Shown here in pieces: positions 1 to 9,677 of a stretch of DNA of 64,000 nucleotides. This DNA is from an uncultured Roseburia sp. (lineage in GTDB: Bacteria; Bacillota; Clostridia; Lachnospirales; Lachnospiraceae). Below the pieces are notes generated by a model. That model saw only the letters and a list, made by a program, of their open reading frames with translations, made no database searches and was not told the origin of the DNA. A program made the translations under genes and the position numbers. The stretch lies in the NCBI GenBank assembly GCA_900539115.1, contig UQAQ01000004.1:41826-105825 (forward strand), in the 5' to 3' direction. The number at the start of each line of letters is the position of its first letter. Positions within the stretch are counted from its first letter, which is position 1.

Positions 1-147
1 AGTGTTTTTTGGTGTTTCTGTAGCATTGTCTGTGGAAGCTGCCGGTGCCGGAGAGGTTGTTGTACCATTTTTATTTCCACCACATCCGGTCAGCATCGCA
101 GCGGTCAGACAAAGAGTTACTGCAAACATACTAATTTTACGTTTCAT
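1..147 (-). CDS. Lipoprotein N-terminus, cut by window edge
   Basis: Partial gene: only the first 49 residues are inside the window and the 3' end lies to the left. It begins MKRKISMFAVTLCLTAAMLTGC, in effect a basic n-region, a hydrophobic core and a lipobox (LTGC with the lipidated Cys at residue 22), followed by a Gly/Asn then Thr/Ser/Pro-rich spacer. That is a classic lipoprotein signal, so the mature protein should be anchored on the outer face of the membrane, often as a solute-binding protein, but the functional domain is not visible. An AGGAG ribosome binding site sits 7 bases before the ATG. It follows the kinase gene at 204-707 by 56 bases on the same strand. Confidence 0.8.
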   Translation of the reverse strand, partial: MKRKISMFAVTLCLTAAMLTGCGGNKNGTTTSPAPAASTDNATETPKNT

Positions 148-203
148 GAGATTACTCCTTTCTATTTCAAGTCCCTCATTTCCCTCTTAGTATGTCTGTT
201 TGC

Positions 204-707
204 TTATTCTTTATTCGCAATTTCACAAATTTCATATACAATCTCACGAATGGATTTTCCATCGCAGTCAACCGTATCCTCTGCATATTTTTCATACAAT
301 GGAAGACGTTCTTCGTAAAGAGAACGAAGTGTCTGTCCCTCTTTCATGGACACGCCTCTCTCTTCCAGATCTCCCAGTCTGTGTTCCAGTTCTTCATACG
401 ATATTTTAAGATATATAATTTTTCCTAATTCTTTCATGTTCTGCATTGCATCTTTGCCATAAACAGCACTTCCGCCGGTGGCAATAATACTGTTTTTGGC
501 AAAAATTTCAGAAAGAATGGCATTTTCCACCTCATTAAATCCATCCTGCCCATATTCTTCCAATATTTCATGTAAAAGCATCTTCTGCTTTTCCTGAATG
601 ACAAGATCCGTATCCAAAAAAGAAAACCCTAACCGTTTGGCAAGTACAACTCCAATCGTACTTTTCCCTGCGCCCGGCATTCCTATCAATATAATGTTTG
701 AGATCAT
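204..707 (-). CDS. Shikimate-kinase-like P-loop kinase
   Basis: A 167-residue nucleoside-monophosphate-kinase-fold protein. Visible: Walker A GMPGAGKST near residue 9, the DTD of the shikimate-binding site (FLDTD), a GGS loop near residue 80, and RLPLYEKYA near the C-terminus, which matches the adenine/lid Arg region of AroK. Length fits AroK (about 170). Two things differ from characterised shikimate kinases: the Arg after Phe that holds shikimate (FRxxE) is Asn here (FNEVE), and the third Gly of GGGA is Ser. It may therefore phosphorylate another substrate. Start: the second in-frame ATG at 707 was chosen because GAGAGGA precedes it; the earlier ATG at 734 would overlap trkH. It lies 14 bases after trkH, perhaps co-transcribed. 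Confidence 0.75.
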   Translation of the reverse strand: MISNIILIGMPGAGKSTIGVVLAKRLGFSFLDTDLVIQEKQKMLLHEILEEYGQDGFNEVENAILSEIFAKNSIIATGGSAVYGKDAMQNMKELGKIIYLKISYEELEHRLGDLEERGVSMKEGQTLRSLYEERLPLYEKYAEDTVDCDGKSIREIVYEICEIANKE

Positions 708-721
708 CTGTCTTTTCCTCT

Positions 722-2161
722 CTATTTCTTCCATGTACTTGCTGAAAACAATAATAACAATGGGAACAATTCCAAACGCCCGGCTATCATATCCACAATC
801 ATAACGACTTTTGACAGCGGCGAGAAAAAGGAAAAGTTCGATACCGGTCCCGCCAGATTTAATCCCGGTCCGACATTGTTGATCGTTGTTGCGACACTGG
901 TAAAATTTGTCTCAAAATTATGTCCGTCTATGCTTATTATCAACAGTGATGCGAAAAAAAGCAGGATATAAGCTACCAGATACACATTAACAGAACGTAC
1001 TGTCTCGTGCTCTACTTTTCGTCCATCCATACTGATCTTGTATATATTTCTCGGATGGATCATTACCTTTAATTCTTTAAAAAATGTCTTTGCCCAGATG
1101 ATAAAACGAGATATTTTCATACCACCGCCGGTACTTCCGGCACAGGCTCCGATAAACATCAGACTGATCATGATCGTCTTGGAAAACTCCGGCCACCGGT
1201 TAAAATCCACCGTCGAATACCCCGTCGTTGTAATGATCGATGCCACCTGAAAAAAGGCATGTTTTGCTGCATTCGGGTACGAACCCATCTGACCTCGGAT
1301 ATTAAACATGACCAAAAGGGATGCCACGATTATAATACCGATATACACCCGTACTTCCGACAATTTGAGTGCATCTTTCCATGCTTTTTTCAAAATGAGC
1401 AGATAGTAAAAGGAAAAGTTAATTCCAAAGGCGATCATAAAAATGGTCACAACAATCTGGGTATAATTGGAAAAGCTTCCCATACTGTCATTCATTATAC
1501 CAAATCCACCGGTTCCGGCCGTACCAAACGTCGTCGTAATCGCCTGAAACACGTCCATATCCCCGAAAATAAGGAAAATAAACTCAAGCACCGACAAGCC
1601 GATATATAGCCCATATAAAATTTTTGCCGTTGATTTCACATGAGGAACCAGCTTACTTACAGAAGGTCCCGGGCTTTCCGCCTTCATCAGATACATATTT
1701 CTGCCATCTGCCAGCGATACAACTGCCATCATAAAGACCAGAACTCCCATTCCACCGATCCAGTGGGTAAAGGTACGCCAAAAGTTAATACAATACGGAA
1801 GGCTCTGCACTTCAGGAAAAATCGTTGCTCCGGTCGTTGTAAATCCGGATGCGGTTTCGAATACTGCATCGACGTACGAAGGAACCACATTACATAATAC
1901 AAAAGGAAGGGCCCCAAATAAACTGAGGAGTACCCAGCTGAGTGCCGTGATCACAAAGCCTTCGCGGGCATACATCGTTTTGTCTTTCGGTTTCAATCTT
2001 GTTATGACAAATCCAAGACAGAGGCAGACAAGCGCCACGATAGCAAACCAGACAGCCTCCATTTCCTGATATATCAATCCTACAAAACACGGAAGCATCA
2101 GAAAGAATCCCTCAAATACAAGAAGCCAGCCAAGGATGTAACCTACGATTCTTTTTTTCAC
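722..2161 (-). CDS. trkH: Trk potassium uptake system membrane subunit TrkH
   Basis: A 479-residue membrane protein forming the K+ translocation pore of the Trk/Ktr system together with the cytosolic TrkA ring. The sequence has about ten hydrophobic segments and the repeated selectivity-filter-like loops of the TrkH/KtrB family, for example SGFTTTGATIF near residue 105, FGTAGTGGFG near 215, TTTGYSTVDF near 315 and TINNVGPGLN near 435. Start is GTG, with the ribosome binding site GGAGG lying inside the last codons of trkA; only one base separates the two genes, so translation is probably coupled. No promoter is visible between them, so trkH should be read from the trkA promoter at 3618-3646. 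Confidence 0.93.
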   Translation of the reverse strand: MKKRIVGYILGWLLVFEGFFLMLPCFVGLIYQEMEAVWFAIVALVCLCLGFVITRLKPKDKTMYAREGFVITALSWVLLSLFGALPFVLCNVVPSYVDAVFETASGFTTTGATIFPEVQSLPYCINFWRTFTHWIGGMGVLVFMMAVVSLADGRNMYLMKAESPGPSVSKLVPHVKSTAKILYGLYIGLSVLEFIFLIFGDMDVFQAITTTFGTAGTGGFGIMNDSMGSFSNYTQIVVTIFMIAFGINFSFYYLLILKKAWKDALKLSEVRVYIGIIIVASLLVMFNIRGQMGSYPNAAKHAFFQVASIITTTGYSTVDFNRWPEFSKTIMISLMFIGACAGSTGGGMKISRFIIWAKTFFKELKVMIHPRNIYKISMDGRKVEHETVRSVNVYLVAYILLFFASLLIISIDGHNFETNFTSVATTINNVGPGLNLAGPVSNFSFFSPLSKVVMIVDMIAGRLELFPLLLLFSASTWKK

Positions 2162-2162
2162 C

Positions 2163-3536
2163 TTAATCCTCCTTCTCCCTGATGTGTATTACATCACTGA
2201 TGTCTTTGATCCCGAGCATTGCCGTAACGACAACGACGGAATCCCCAACCTGCATCACATCTTTACCACGGGGAAGAATCACTTTCCGATTTCGGATAAT
2301 GCAGGCAACCAGTGTATTCTCATCAATCTGAAGTTCCTCAAGCGGAATTCCCAGCAGACTGGAATTATTTTTCACCACAAATTCCAGAGCCTCTGCCTTT
2401 TCATCCAAAATACGATACATCGTCTCGACATTACACCCGATGGAATTTTTCATTGCACGTACAAAACGCAGAATATTTTGTGCCGTAATCTTTTTCGGAT
2501 ATACCGTCGTATCCAGATCCAATTCACGGATAACCTGATCGAACTCCATACGATTGATCTTCGTCGCAATCTTTCCTTCCGTCTTTGTTCTCGCAAACAA
2601 GGACAACATCACATTTTCTTCATCGTAATTGGTAAGTGTCACAAATGCCTCTGCACTTTCCACACCTTCCTCGATCAAAAGCCTCTGATCCGTTCCTTTT
2701 CCCTGTATGATCTGCGCCTTGGGAAGTTTTTCTGCCAATTCTTCACAGCGATCCCTTTTCTGTTCGATCAATTTGATATCGATTCCCATCTGCATAAGCA
2801 TCTTCGCCAGATAAAACGCGGTCGTATCGCCGCCAATGATCATCGCATCCTTTACCTGATGTGTTTCAATCCCTATCTTTTTGAAGAAATTACTTGCTGT
2901 CTTCGGATCCGTGATCATCGAAACAACGTCTTTTTTCTGAAGTGCAAAATCTCCTTTAGGAATATAGATCTCTCCGTCACGTTCTACCGCACAGATCATA
3001 ACATCTACTTTCAATTTAGGTCCAATTTCTAACATGGTCATACCAATCAAACTTGAATTCTCAGGTATTTTAAATTTCAGCATCTCCACTCTGCCTTTGG
3101 CAAATGTATTAATCTTAATCGCTGACGGAAAACGCAATACCCGCGCAATTTCCATTGCGGTAGCATACTCTGGGTTGATCGTCATGGCAAGCCCCAATGC
3201 TTCTTTTATCATTCCAACCTCCTGGCTGTATTCCGGATTACATACGCGGGCAATTGTCTGACAATTTCCTGCATGTTTTGCAATCAGACAACTGAGATAA
3301 TTCAATTCATCCGAATCGGTTACTGCAATAAGCAAATCTGCCTGCTCAATCCCGGCTTCTTTCTGCACTTGGTAACTGGCTCCATTTCCAACGACGCCCA
3401 TCACATCATACTTATTGGAAATTTCTTCCACCACCGCGTACCGCCGGTCTATGATCGTCACTTCATTGTCCTCCCTGTTCAGCTCGTCTGCCAGAGTTCG
3501 TCCAACCTGACCACACCCCACAATAATAATCTTCAT
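2163..3536 (-). CDS. trkA: Trk potassium transporter NAD-binding subunit TrkA
   Basis: A 457-residue cytosolic regulator of potassium uptake. It shows the tandem arrangement of the TrkA family: an N-terminal RCK Rossmann domain with GCGQVG (residues 7-12), a TrkA-C domain, a second Rossmann domain (AMIIGGDTTAF near residue 235) with the acidic EQKRDRC that follows the second strand, and a second TrkA-C domain. NAD(H)/ATP binding by these domains gates TrkH in the family. Start: ATG at 3536 (MKIIIVGCGQ) with AGGAC/TAGGA just upstream; longer reading frames to 3617 run back into the promoter and are rejected. First gene of the trkA-trkH(-kinase) transcript. Confidence 0.93.
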   Translation of the reverse strand: MKIIIVGCGQVGRTLADELNREDNEVTIIDRRYAVVEEISNKYDVMGVVGNGASYQVQKEAGIEQADLLIAVTDSDELNYLSCLIAKHAGNCQTIARVCNPEYSQEVGMIKEALGLAMTINPEYATAMEIARVLRFPSAIKINTFAKGRVEMLKFKIPENSSLIGMTMLEIGPKLKVDVMICAVERDGEIYIPKGDFALQKKDVVSMITDPKTASNFFKKIGIETHQVKDAMIIGGDTTAFYLAKMLMQMGIDIKLIEQKRDRCEELAEKLPKAQIIQGKGTDQRLLIEEGVESAEAFVTLTNYDEENVMLSLFARTKTEGKIATKINRMEFDQVIRELDLDTTVYPKKITAQNILRFVRAMKNSIGCNVETMYRILDEKAEALEFVVKNNSSLLGIPLEELQIDENTLVACIIRNRKVILPRGKDVMQVGDSVVVVTAMLGIKDISDVIHIREKED

Positions 3537-3617
3537 TCCTAGTCCTCTTTTCTGCTCATTAAGTTCTGAATTGCTATGTATAATTTTCCCATTCAGATCT
3601 CTCCACCGCATAATCAA

Positions 3618-3646
3618 ATTATATTCTCATACCAACAAAGTGTCAA
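3618..3646 (-). promoter_or_regulatory. Sigma-A promoter of trkA-trkH
   Basis: Minus-strand TTGACA (3646-3641), 17-bp spacer, TATAAT (3623-3618): both hexamers match the consensus exactly. Lies about 80 bases before the trkA ATG. Confidence 0.85.
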
Positions 3647-3695
3647 TAGAGAGAACGAATCTTAACTATCTTTTAAGTATCTCTCCGGAAAAAGA

Positions 3696-3741
3696 AAAGA
3701 AAGCCGGCATCCCCTTGAAAACGGATATACCGGCTTTCTTT
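3696..3741 (-). terminator. Terminator of glgP
   Basis: Perfect 12-bp stem AAAGAAAGCCGG / CCGGCTTTCTTT around a 22-base loop, 22 bases past the glgP stop. Read on the minus strand it continues into a T-rich run, as expected of an intrinsic terminator. Confidence 0.85.
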
Positions 3742-3763
3742 CCAAACATATTTTGTTCTTCTA

Positions 3764-6229
3764 TTACAGGGAAACTTTCTCCAGTTTCCAGATTTCTTTT
3801 GCATATTCTTCGATTGTACGGTCAGAAGAAAATTTGCCACTTTTTGCCACATTCAAAAGTGCCATCTTCGCCCATGCCTCATGGTCACGGTAAGCAGTAT
3901 CCACTTTCTTCTGAGCCTCTGCATACGAGTGGAAGTCTTTCAGGATAAAATACTGATCCGCACGCTCGTAACCATTGGATTCCAGTAAGGAAGAATACAA
4001 TTCACGGAACAGTTCCGGTTCCCCGTATGTTCCATCAATTAATTGATCTACCACTTTACGGATATCCGCATCATTATTGTAGATTTCACGCGGATTGTAC
4101 TGGTTATTATGCTCAAAATCAATAACTTCCTGGGAAGAAAGTCCAAAGATAAAGGCATTTTCTTTTCCCACTTCTTCTACGATCTCAACATTGGCACCAT
4201 CCATTGTACCAAGCGTTGGTGCACCATTAAGCATAAATTTCATATTTCCGGTTCCGGATGCTTCTTTACTTGCCGTAGAAATCTGCTCCGATACATCCGC
4301 TGCCGCAAAAATAATCTCAGCATTACTTACACGATAGTTTTCAATAAATACTACTTTAATCTTTCCGCCAATGCTGGCATCATTATTTACTACATCCGCA
4401 ACACTGTTGATCAATTTGATAATCGCTTTTGCACGACGGTATCCGGCAGAAGCCTTTGCACCAAAGATAAAGGTATGTTTTACCATATCCATCTCCGGAT
4501 GCTCTTTTAATTGATTATACAGATACATTACATGCAAAATATTAAGCAACTGACGTTTGTACTCATGAAGGCGCTTTACCTGTACATCAAAGATGGAATT
4601 TGGATCCACTTCAATGCCGTTGTGCTTCTTGATATAATCTGCTAAACGAACTTTATTCTGATATTTGATATTCATAAACTCTTTCAAAGCACGCTCATCT
4701 TCCGCATAAGGTGCAAGTTTATTAATTTCCGACAAATTTGTGATCCAGCTTTTTCCAATTCTCCTTGATACAAAATCTGCCAAAAGCGGATTGGCATGAA
4801 GAAGAAATCTTCTCTGCGTGATACCGTTTGTCTTATTGTTGAATTTCTCCGGCATCATCTCATAAAAATCTTTCAATTCCTGATTTTTCAAAATCTCTGT
4901 ATGCAGTCTTGCCACACCATTGACAGAGAATCCCGCAGCGATGGCAAGATGTGCCATTTTTACCTGACCATCATAAATGATTGCCATTTTCTTAACTTTA
5001 TCAAAATTACCGGGATATTTCTCAGCAATCTCGTTCTGAAAACGACGATTGATTTCTTCTGTGATTTGGTAAATTCTAGGAAGCAGGCGGGAGAATAAAT
5101 CAATTGGCCATTTTTCCAAGGCTTCTGACATAATCGTATGATTTGTGTAGGCACAACATTTTGTCGTAATTTCCCACGCTTCATCCCATTCCAAAAAGTA
5201 TTCATCCAAAAGAATACGCATAAGTTCCGGCACGGTTACGGTCGGATGGGTATCATTTAACTGGAAGCATACTTTATCCGGAAGACCATGAATATCATCA
5301 TGATTTGCCATATATTTTGCTACCGCACGCTGAACACTGGCGGACACGAAGAAATACTGTTGTTTCAGACGAAGTTCTTTTCCCGCAATATGATTGTCAT
5401 TTGGATAAAGCACCTCACAGATCGTACGTGCAAGGTTTTGCTGCTCTACTGCTTTCTGATAATCTCCTTTATCAAAGGAATCCAGATTAAAGGTATTGAT
5501 TGCTTCGGCATCCCAGATACAAAGAGTATTTACAATGCGATTGCCATATCCAACTACCGGAATATCATAAGGAACAGCCTTTACAGACTGGTAATTTTCC
5601 TGTACATACTCATCTCTTCCGTTTTCCGCTTTACGTACAGCTACATAACCTCCGAATTTTACTTCCACAGCATACTCCGGACGTTTCATCTCAAACGGAT
5701 TGCCCTCTTTCAGCCAATCATCCGGTGCTTCTACCTGAAATCCATTCTCAATCTTCTGTTTAAACATACCATACTTATAACGGATTCCACATCCATACGC
5801 CGGATATCCCAACGTTGACAGGGAATCCAAAAAGCATGCTGCCAAACGGCCAAGACCACCATTTCCCAGTGCTGCATCCGGTTCTTCATCCTCAATAACA
5901 TCAAGATCCACGCCAAGTTCCTCTAACACTTCGCGTACAACCTCATCCTGTTTCAGGTTAATGATCATATTACCAAGAGCCCGGCCCATCAAAAATTCCA
6001 TGGAAAGATAATAAACCGTCTTTACATCTTTCTCTTCGTATTGTTTGTGTGTATCAAACCAGTCATCGACAACAATATCTTTTACCGCATAAGATACAGC
6101 CTGGAACAACTGCTGGTTTGTCGCCTGTTCCACCGGTTTACGGAACAACAGTTTCATGTAATTTTCAATGTCTTTTTTCAAATGAGCCTTTTTCTCAGCC
6201 TTTGTCAGATACATTACTCTTTCTTCCAT
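3764..6229 (-). CDS. glgP: Glycogen/starch/alpha-glucan phosphorylase
   Basis: An 821-residue GT35 enzyme, the normal length for this family. It releases glucose-1-phosphate from alpha-1,4-glucans using phosphate and pyridoxal phosphate. Family landmarks seen: NGGLGRLAACFLDS near residue 120, QLNDTHP in the middle, VKRLHEYKRQ near 565, and EASGTGNMKF near 660 that carries the PLP-binding Lys. Start ATG at 6229 has GGAGG 8 bases upstream. It stands 69 bases downstream of ileS on the same strand and ends at a strong terminator (3696-3741). I cannot tell from sequence whether it prefers glycogen or maltodextrin. Confidence 0.95.
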   Translation of the reverse strand: MEERVMYLTKAEKKAHLKKDIENYMKLLFRKPVEQATNQQLFQAVSYAVKDIVVDDWFDTHKQYEEKDVKTVYYLSMEFLMGRALGNMIINLKQDEVVREVLEELGVDLDVIEDEEPDAALGNGGLGRLAACFLDSLSTLGYPAYGCGIRYKYGMFKQKIENGFQVEAPDDWLKEGNPFEMKRPEYAVEVKFGGYVAVRKAENGRDEYVQENYQSVKAVPYDIPVVGYGNRIVNTLCIWDAEAINTFNLDSFDKGDYQKAVEQQNLARTICEVLYPNDNHIAGKELRLKQQYFFVSASVQRAVAKYMANHDDIHGLPDKVCFQLNDTHPTVTVPELMRILLDEYFLEWDEAWEITTKCCAYTNHTIMSEALEKWPIDLFSRLLPRIYQITEEINRRFQNEIAEKYPGNFDKVKKMAIIYDGQVKMAHLAIAAGFSVNGVARLHTEILKNQELKDFYEMMPEKFNNKTNGITQRRFLLHANPLLADFVSRRIGKSWITNLSEINKLAPYAEDERALKEFMNIKYQNKVRLADYIKKHNGIEVDPNSIFDVQVKRLHEYKRQLLNILHVMYLYNQLKEHPEMDMVKHTFIFGAKASAGYRRAKAIIKLINSVADVVNNDASIGGKIKVVFIENYRVSNAEIIFAAADVSEQISTASKEASGTGNMKFMLNGAPTLGTMDGANVEIVEEVGKENAFIFGLSSQEVIDFEHNNQYNPREIYNNDADIRKVVDQLIDGTYGEPELFRELYSSLLESNGYERADQYFILKDFHSYAEAQKKVDTAYRDHEAWAKMALLNVAKSGKFSSDRTIEEYAKEIWKLEKVSL

Positions 6230-6298
6230 CTTTCATCCTCCATATTCATACTGTTACTCTGCAGTCAACGCTTCTTCCTTGTAAAATATTGGATATTT

Positions 6299-9200
6299 TT
6301 AGAAAGAAACTTTTGCAACACCAAGTGTTACATCTTCACCATTGATCTTCCATTCAGCAGTATGTCCCTGCATAGAACCAATGATGATTTTTTGTGCGAG
6401 AACCTCCTCTTTGATCTGATCGGCGTTCTTCGCAATGATGTCAGTAATCTTATCGTTACCAACTTCATAAACCTCTATGTGATCCATCACCTCAAATCCA
6501 GCATCTTTACGCATTGTCTGGATCTTACTTATGATTTCACGTACAAATCCTTCCTCGATCAGTTCCGCGGTAAGATTCGTATCGATTACTACAGTGATTC
6601 CACGGTCGGCCTGAGAAACATAGCCTTCCTTCTGTGCAGATTCGATTAAAAGGTCTTCGGAAGAAAGCACTTCGTCGGCGCCCTCAACCTGAATTGTGAT
6701 TTCACCTTTTTCGCCAAGTTCTGCTACTACGGCATTGCCATCGAGGTTTGCAAGAACTTCTTTCAAGGCATTAAGACGGCTTCCGAAGCGACGTCCCAGT
6801 GTACGAAGCTGCGGTTTGATCGTAAAGGCTGTAAAGTCACTTACATCCTGTGTGAAGATGACTTTCTTTACATTCAACTCATCGGCAATGATCTCCTGAT
6901 AGAAATCGGACAATTCTTCGTTCTTTTCATCTTTCACATACAACGTACCAATTGGCTGACGGTTTTTGATGTTTGCTTCGTTTCGGCAGGCACGGCCAAG
7001 CACTACGATCTGAAGAAGAACATCCATCTTCGCTTCCAGATCTTTATCGATCCATTCTTCTTTGACTTCCGGAAAGTCACACAAATGAATACTTTCCGGT
7101 GCTGACTTGTCAAGACTGCATACCAGATTCCGGTAAATGCTCTCGGTCATAAACGGAACCATCGGCGCAGCAGCTTTACTGATCGTTACCAAAGCAGTGT
7201 ACAATGTCATATACGCATTGATCTTATCCTGCTCCATTCCTTTTGCCCAGAAACGGTCCCGGCAGCGGCGCACATACCAGTTACTCATATCGTCTACAAA
7301 TTCCTGAAGCGCACGCGCTGTCTCCGGAATACGGTAGTTTTCAAGATTATTATCCACTTCTTTTACTACCGAATTCAATTTACTGAGCAGCCATTTATCC
7401 ATAACACTTAATTTATCATATTCGAGAGAATACTTTGTGGCATCAAACTCATCAATATTCGCATACAGTACAAAGAAAGCGTACGTATTCCACAACGTAC
7501 TCATAAACTTACGCTGGCCTTCGACAACCGCTTTTCCATGGAAACGGTTTGGCAGCCATGGTGCACTGTTTACATAGAAATACCAGCGGATCGCATCGGC
7601 TCCATACTGATCCAATGCTTCAAACGGATCTACGGCATTTCCCTTACTCTTACTCATCTTCTGTCCATTTTCATCCTGAACATGTCCCAATACAATGACA
7701 TTTTCATATGGTGCTTTATTGAAAAGCAATGTAGATTCTGCCATCAGAGAATGGAACCATCCACGAGTCTGATCCACGGCCTCGGAAATGAACTGTGCCG
7801 GGAACTGGGATTCAAACAATTCTTTGTTTTCAAATGGATAGTGATATTGTGCAAAAGGCATTGCTCCGGAATCAAACCAGCAGTCAATGACTTCCGGCAC
7901 ACGTTTCATCTGCTTGCCGCAATCCGGACAGGTAAATGTCACACCATCGATATATGGGCGGTGAAGTTCCAGTTTTTCTGCGGATGCATCTCCGGAACGC
8001 TCTGCCAGTTCTTCCCGGCTTCCGATACACTCCTGGTGTCCACAGCCTTCACACTCCCAGATATTGAGCGGAGTTCCCCAATAACGGTTACGGGAGATCG
8101 CCCAATCCTGAATATTCTCTAACCAGTTTCCAAAACGGCCTTTTCCGATGGATTCCGGAATCCAGTTTACCGTATTGTTGTTGCGGATCAAGTCCTCTTT
8201 TACTGCGGTCTCGCGGATATACCAGGACTCTCTTGCATAGTAAATAAGCGGTGTATCACATCGCCAGCAGTGTGGGTATTCATGTTCAAATTTCGGTGCC
8301 GCAAACAGCTGTCCGCGTGCATCCAGATCTTTTAACACTTCCGGATCTGCCTTTTTGACAAAGATTCCGGCAAAAGGAGTTTCTTCGGTCAGCTCTCCTT
8401 TTTCATTTACAAACTGTACAAATGGCAGGTCATAATTACGTCCTACATTGGCATCGTCTTCACCAAATGCCGGTGCGATATGAACGATACCGGTACCATC
8501 TGTCATCGTAACATATGTGTCACAAGTTACAAAAAATCCTTTTTTATTCTGCTTGTCGGCACATTCTTTTGCGCAGGCAAACAATGGCTCGTATTCTTTA
8601 TGCTCAAGTGCAGTTCCCGGGAAAGAATCCAATACTTCATATGCTTTCTCGCCTTCTTCTTTGGCAAGGGAACCAAGTACACTATCCAGTAACTCTTCCG
8701 CCATATAATAAACGTAACCGTCTGCTGCTTTTACTTTGCAATAGGTGTCATTTGGGTTTACACAAAGTGCCACGTTACTTGGAAGGGTCCATGGTGTCGT
8801 CGTCCACGCGAGGAAATACGCATCCTCTCCTGTCACTTTAAAGCGTACGATCGCAGAACGTTCTTTGACGGTCTTATATCCCTGTGCAACTTCCTGTGCA
8901 GAAAGCGGAGTACCACAGCGAGGACAGTAAGGAACGATCTTAAATCCTTTATATAACAGATCTTTGTTCCAGATTTCTTTCAAAGCCCACCATTCGGACT
9001 CGATAAAATCATCGTCATAGGTTACATACGGATGATCCATATCTGCCCAGAAACCAACGGTATCGGAAAAATCTTCCCACATTCCTTTGTATTTCCATAC
9101 AGATTCTTTACATTTTTTGATAAACGGCTCTATTCCATATTCTTCAATCTGCTCTTTTCCATCCAGACCGAGAAGCTTTTCTACTTCCAATTCCACCGGA

Positions 9201-9469
9201 AGTCCATGAGTATCCCATCCGGCTTTTCTAGGTACGCGGTATCCTTTCATTGTACGGTATCTTGGAATCATATCTTTGATGACACGTGTCAAAACGTGGC
9301 CAATGTGTGGTTTACCATTGGCTGTCGGTGGTCCGTCATAAAACATATACGTCGGGCATCCCTCACGCAATTCTATACTCTTCTGAAAAATATCATGATC
9401 TTTCCAAAATTTTTCTACTTCTTTTTCGCGGTCAACAAAGTTTAATCCTGTTGAAACTTTCTCGTACAT
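6299..9469 (-). CDS. ileS: Isoleucyl-tRNA synthetase, long (eukaryote-like) form
   Basis: A 1056-residue class I synthetase that charges tRNA-Ile. HIGH motif PPTANGKPHIGHV at about residues 47-59 and KMSKS (KMSKSKGNAVDP) near residue 604; the editing (CP1) domain with WTTTPWTLPSN lies between. The length, the C-terminal extension after the anticodon domain and the overall style fit the eukaryote-like IleS2 clade, which is known for mupirocin resistance; the assignment to that clade is inference. Start ATG at 9469 follows AAGAGG. The gene has its own promoter (9649-9677) and a leader of about 170 nt containing a hairpin, but no T-box consensus was found. Confidence 0.95.
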   Translation of the reverse strand: MYEKVSTGLNFVDREKEVEKFWKDHDIFQKSIELREGCPTYMFYDGPPTANGKPHIGHVLTRVIKDMIPRYRTMKGYRVPRKAGWDTHGLPVELEVEKLLGLDGKEQIEEYGIEPFIKKCKESVWKYKGMWEDFSDTVGFWADMDHPYVTYDDDFIESEWWALKEIWNKDLLYKGFKIVPYCPRCGTPLSAQEVAQGYKTVKERSAIVRFKVTGEDAYFLAWTTTPWTLPSNVALCVNPNDTYCKVKAADGYVYYMAEELLDSVLGSLAKEEGEKAYEVLDSFPGTALEHKEYEPLFACAKECADKQNKKGFFVTCDTYVTMTDGTGIVHIAPAFGEDDANVGRNYDLPFVQFVNEKGELTEETPFAGIFVKKADPEVLKDLDARGQLFAAPKFEHEYPHCWRCDTPLIYYARESWYIRETAVKEDLIRNNNTVNWIPESIGKGRFGNWLENIQDWAISRNRYWGTPLNIWECEGCGHQECIGSREELAERSGDASAEKLELHRPYIDGVTFTCPDCGKQMKRVPEVIDCWFDSGAMPFAQYHYPFENKELFESQFPAQFISEAVDQTRGWFHSLMAESTLLFNKAPYENVIVLGHVQDENGQKMSKSKGNAVDPFEALDQYGADAIRWYFYVNSAPWLPNRFHGKAVVEGQRKFMSTLWNTYAFFVLYANIDEFDATKYSLEYDKLSVMDKWLLSKLNSVVKEVDNNLENYRIPETARALQEFVDDMSNWYVRRCRDRFWAKGMEQDKINAYMTLYTALVTISKAAAPMVPFMTESIYRNLVCSLDKSAPESIHLCDFPEVKEEWIDKDLEAKMDVLLQIVVLGRACRNEANIKNRQPIGTLYVKDEKNEELSDFYQEIIADELNVKKVIFTQDVSDFTAFTIKPQLRTLGRRFGSRLNALKEVLANLDGNAVVAELGEKGEITIQVEGADEVLSSEDLLIESAQKEGYVSQADRGITVVIDTNLTAELIEEGFVREIISKIQTMRKDAGFEVMDHIEVYEVGNDKITDIIAKNADQIKEEVLAQKIIIGSMQGHTAEWKINGEDVTLGVAKVSF

Positions 9470-9536
9470 AAATAACCTCTTTTCTGCAACAATATCGTCA
9501 TTTCGCTGCTTTTATTCTTAATTTTTAAAGAAAACA

Positions 9537-9565
9537 GCTTCCATCCTCATAAAAAGGACGAAAGC
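9537..9565 (-). promoter_or_regulatory. Hairpin with U-rich tail in the ileS leader
   Basis: Minus-strand 11-bp stem GCTTTCGTCCT / AGGATGGAAGC (two G-U pairs) with a 7-base loop, followed by TGTTTTCTTT. It lies between the ileS promoter and start codon, so it could act as a leaky attenuator. The T-box core (AGGGTGGNACCGCG) is absent. Confidence 0.4.
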
Positions 9566-9622
9566 CGTATCGCTGTCATCACATCGCTATCGAAAACTAA
9601 TCGTCTCTCACTTATCTTTGAT

Positions 9623-9650
9623 TTTCTATTAACTATTTTCTATTAACTAT
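9623..9650. repeat. Tandem 14-bp duplication at the ileS transcription start
   Basis: Two adjacent exact copies of TTTCTATTAACTAT (plus strand), 9623-9636 and 9637-9650, starting within the -10 box and covering the expected +1 region of ileS. Confidence 0.85.
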
Positions 9651-9677
9651 AATAAAGAGTTTCCCCCAAATTGTCAA
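9649..9677 (-). promoter_or_regulatory. Sigma-A promoter of ileS
   Basis: Minus-strand TTGACA (9677-9672), 17-bp spacer, TATTAT (9654-9649). An inverted repeat (9669-9686) overlaps the -35. Confidence 0.8.

Noticed and set aside
6299..9469. Several plus-strand frames of 60-200 codons in the ileS region
   Set aside because: They lie wholly inside ileS, have no start signals and show no motifs.
9470..9660. T-box leader for ileS
   Set aside because: The AGGGTGGNACCGCG core is absent on the minus strand; only a short hairpin is visible.
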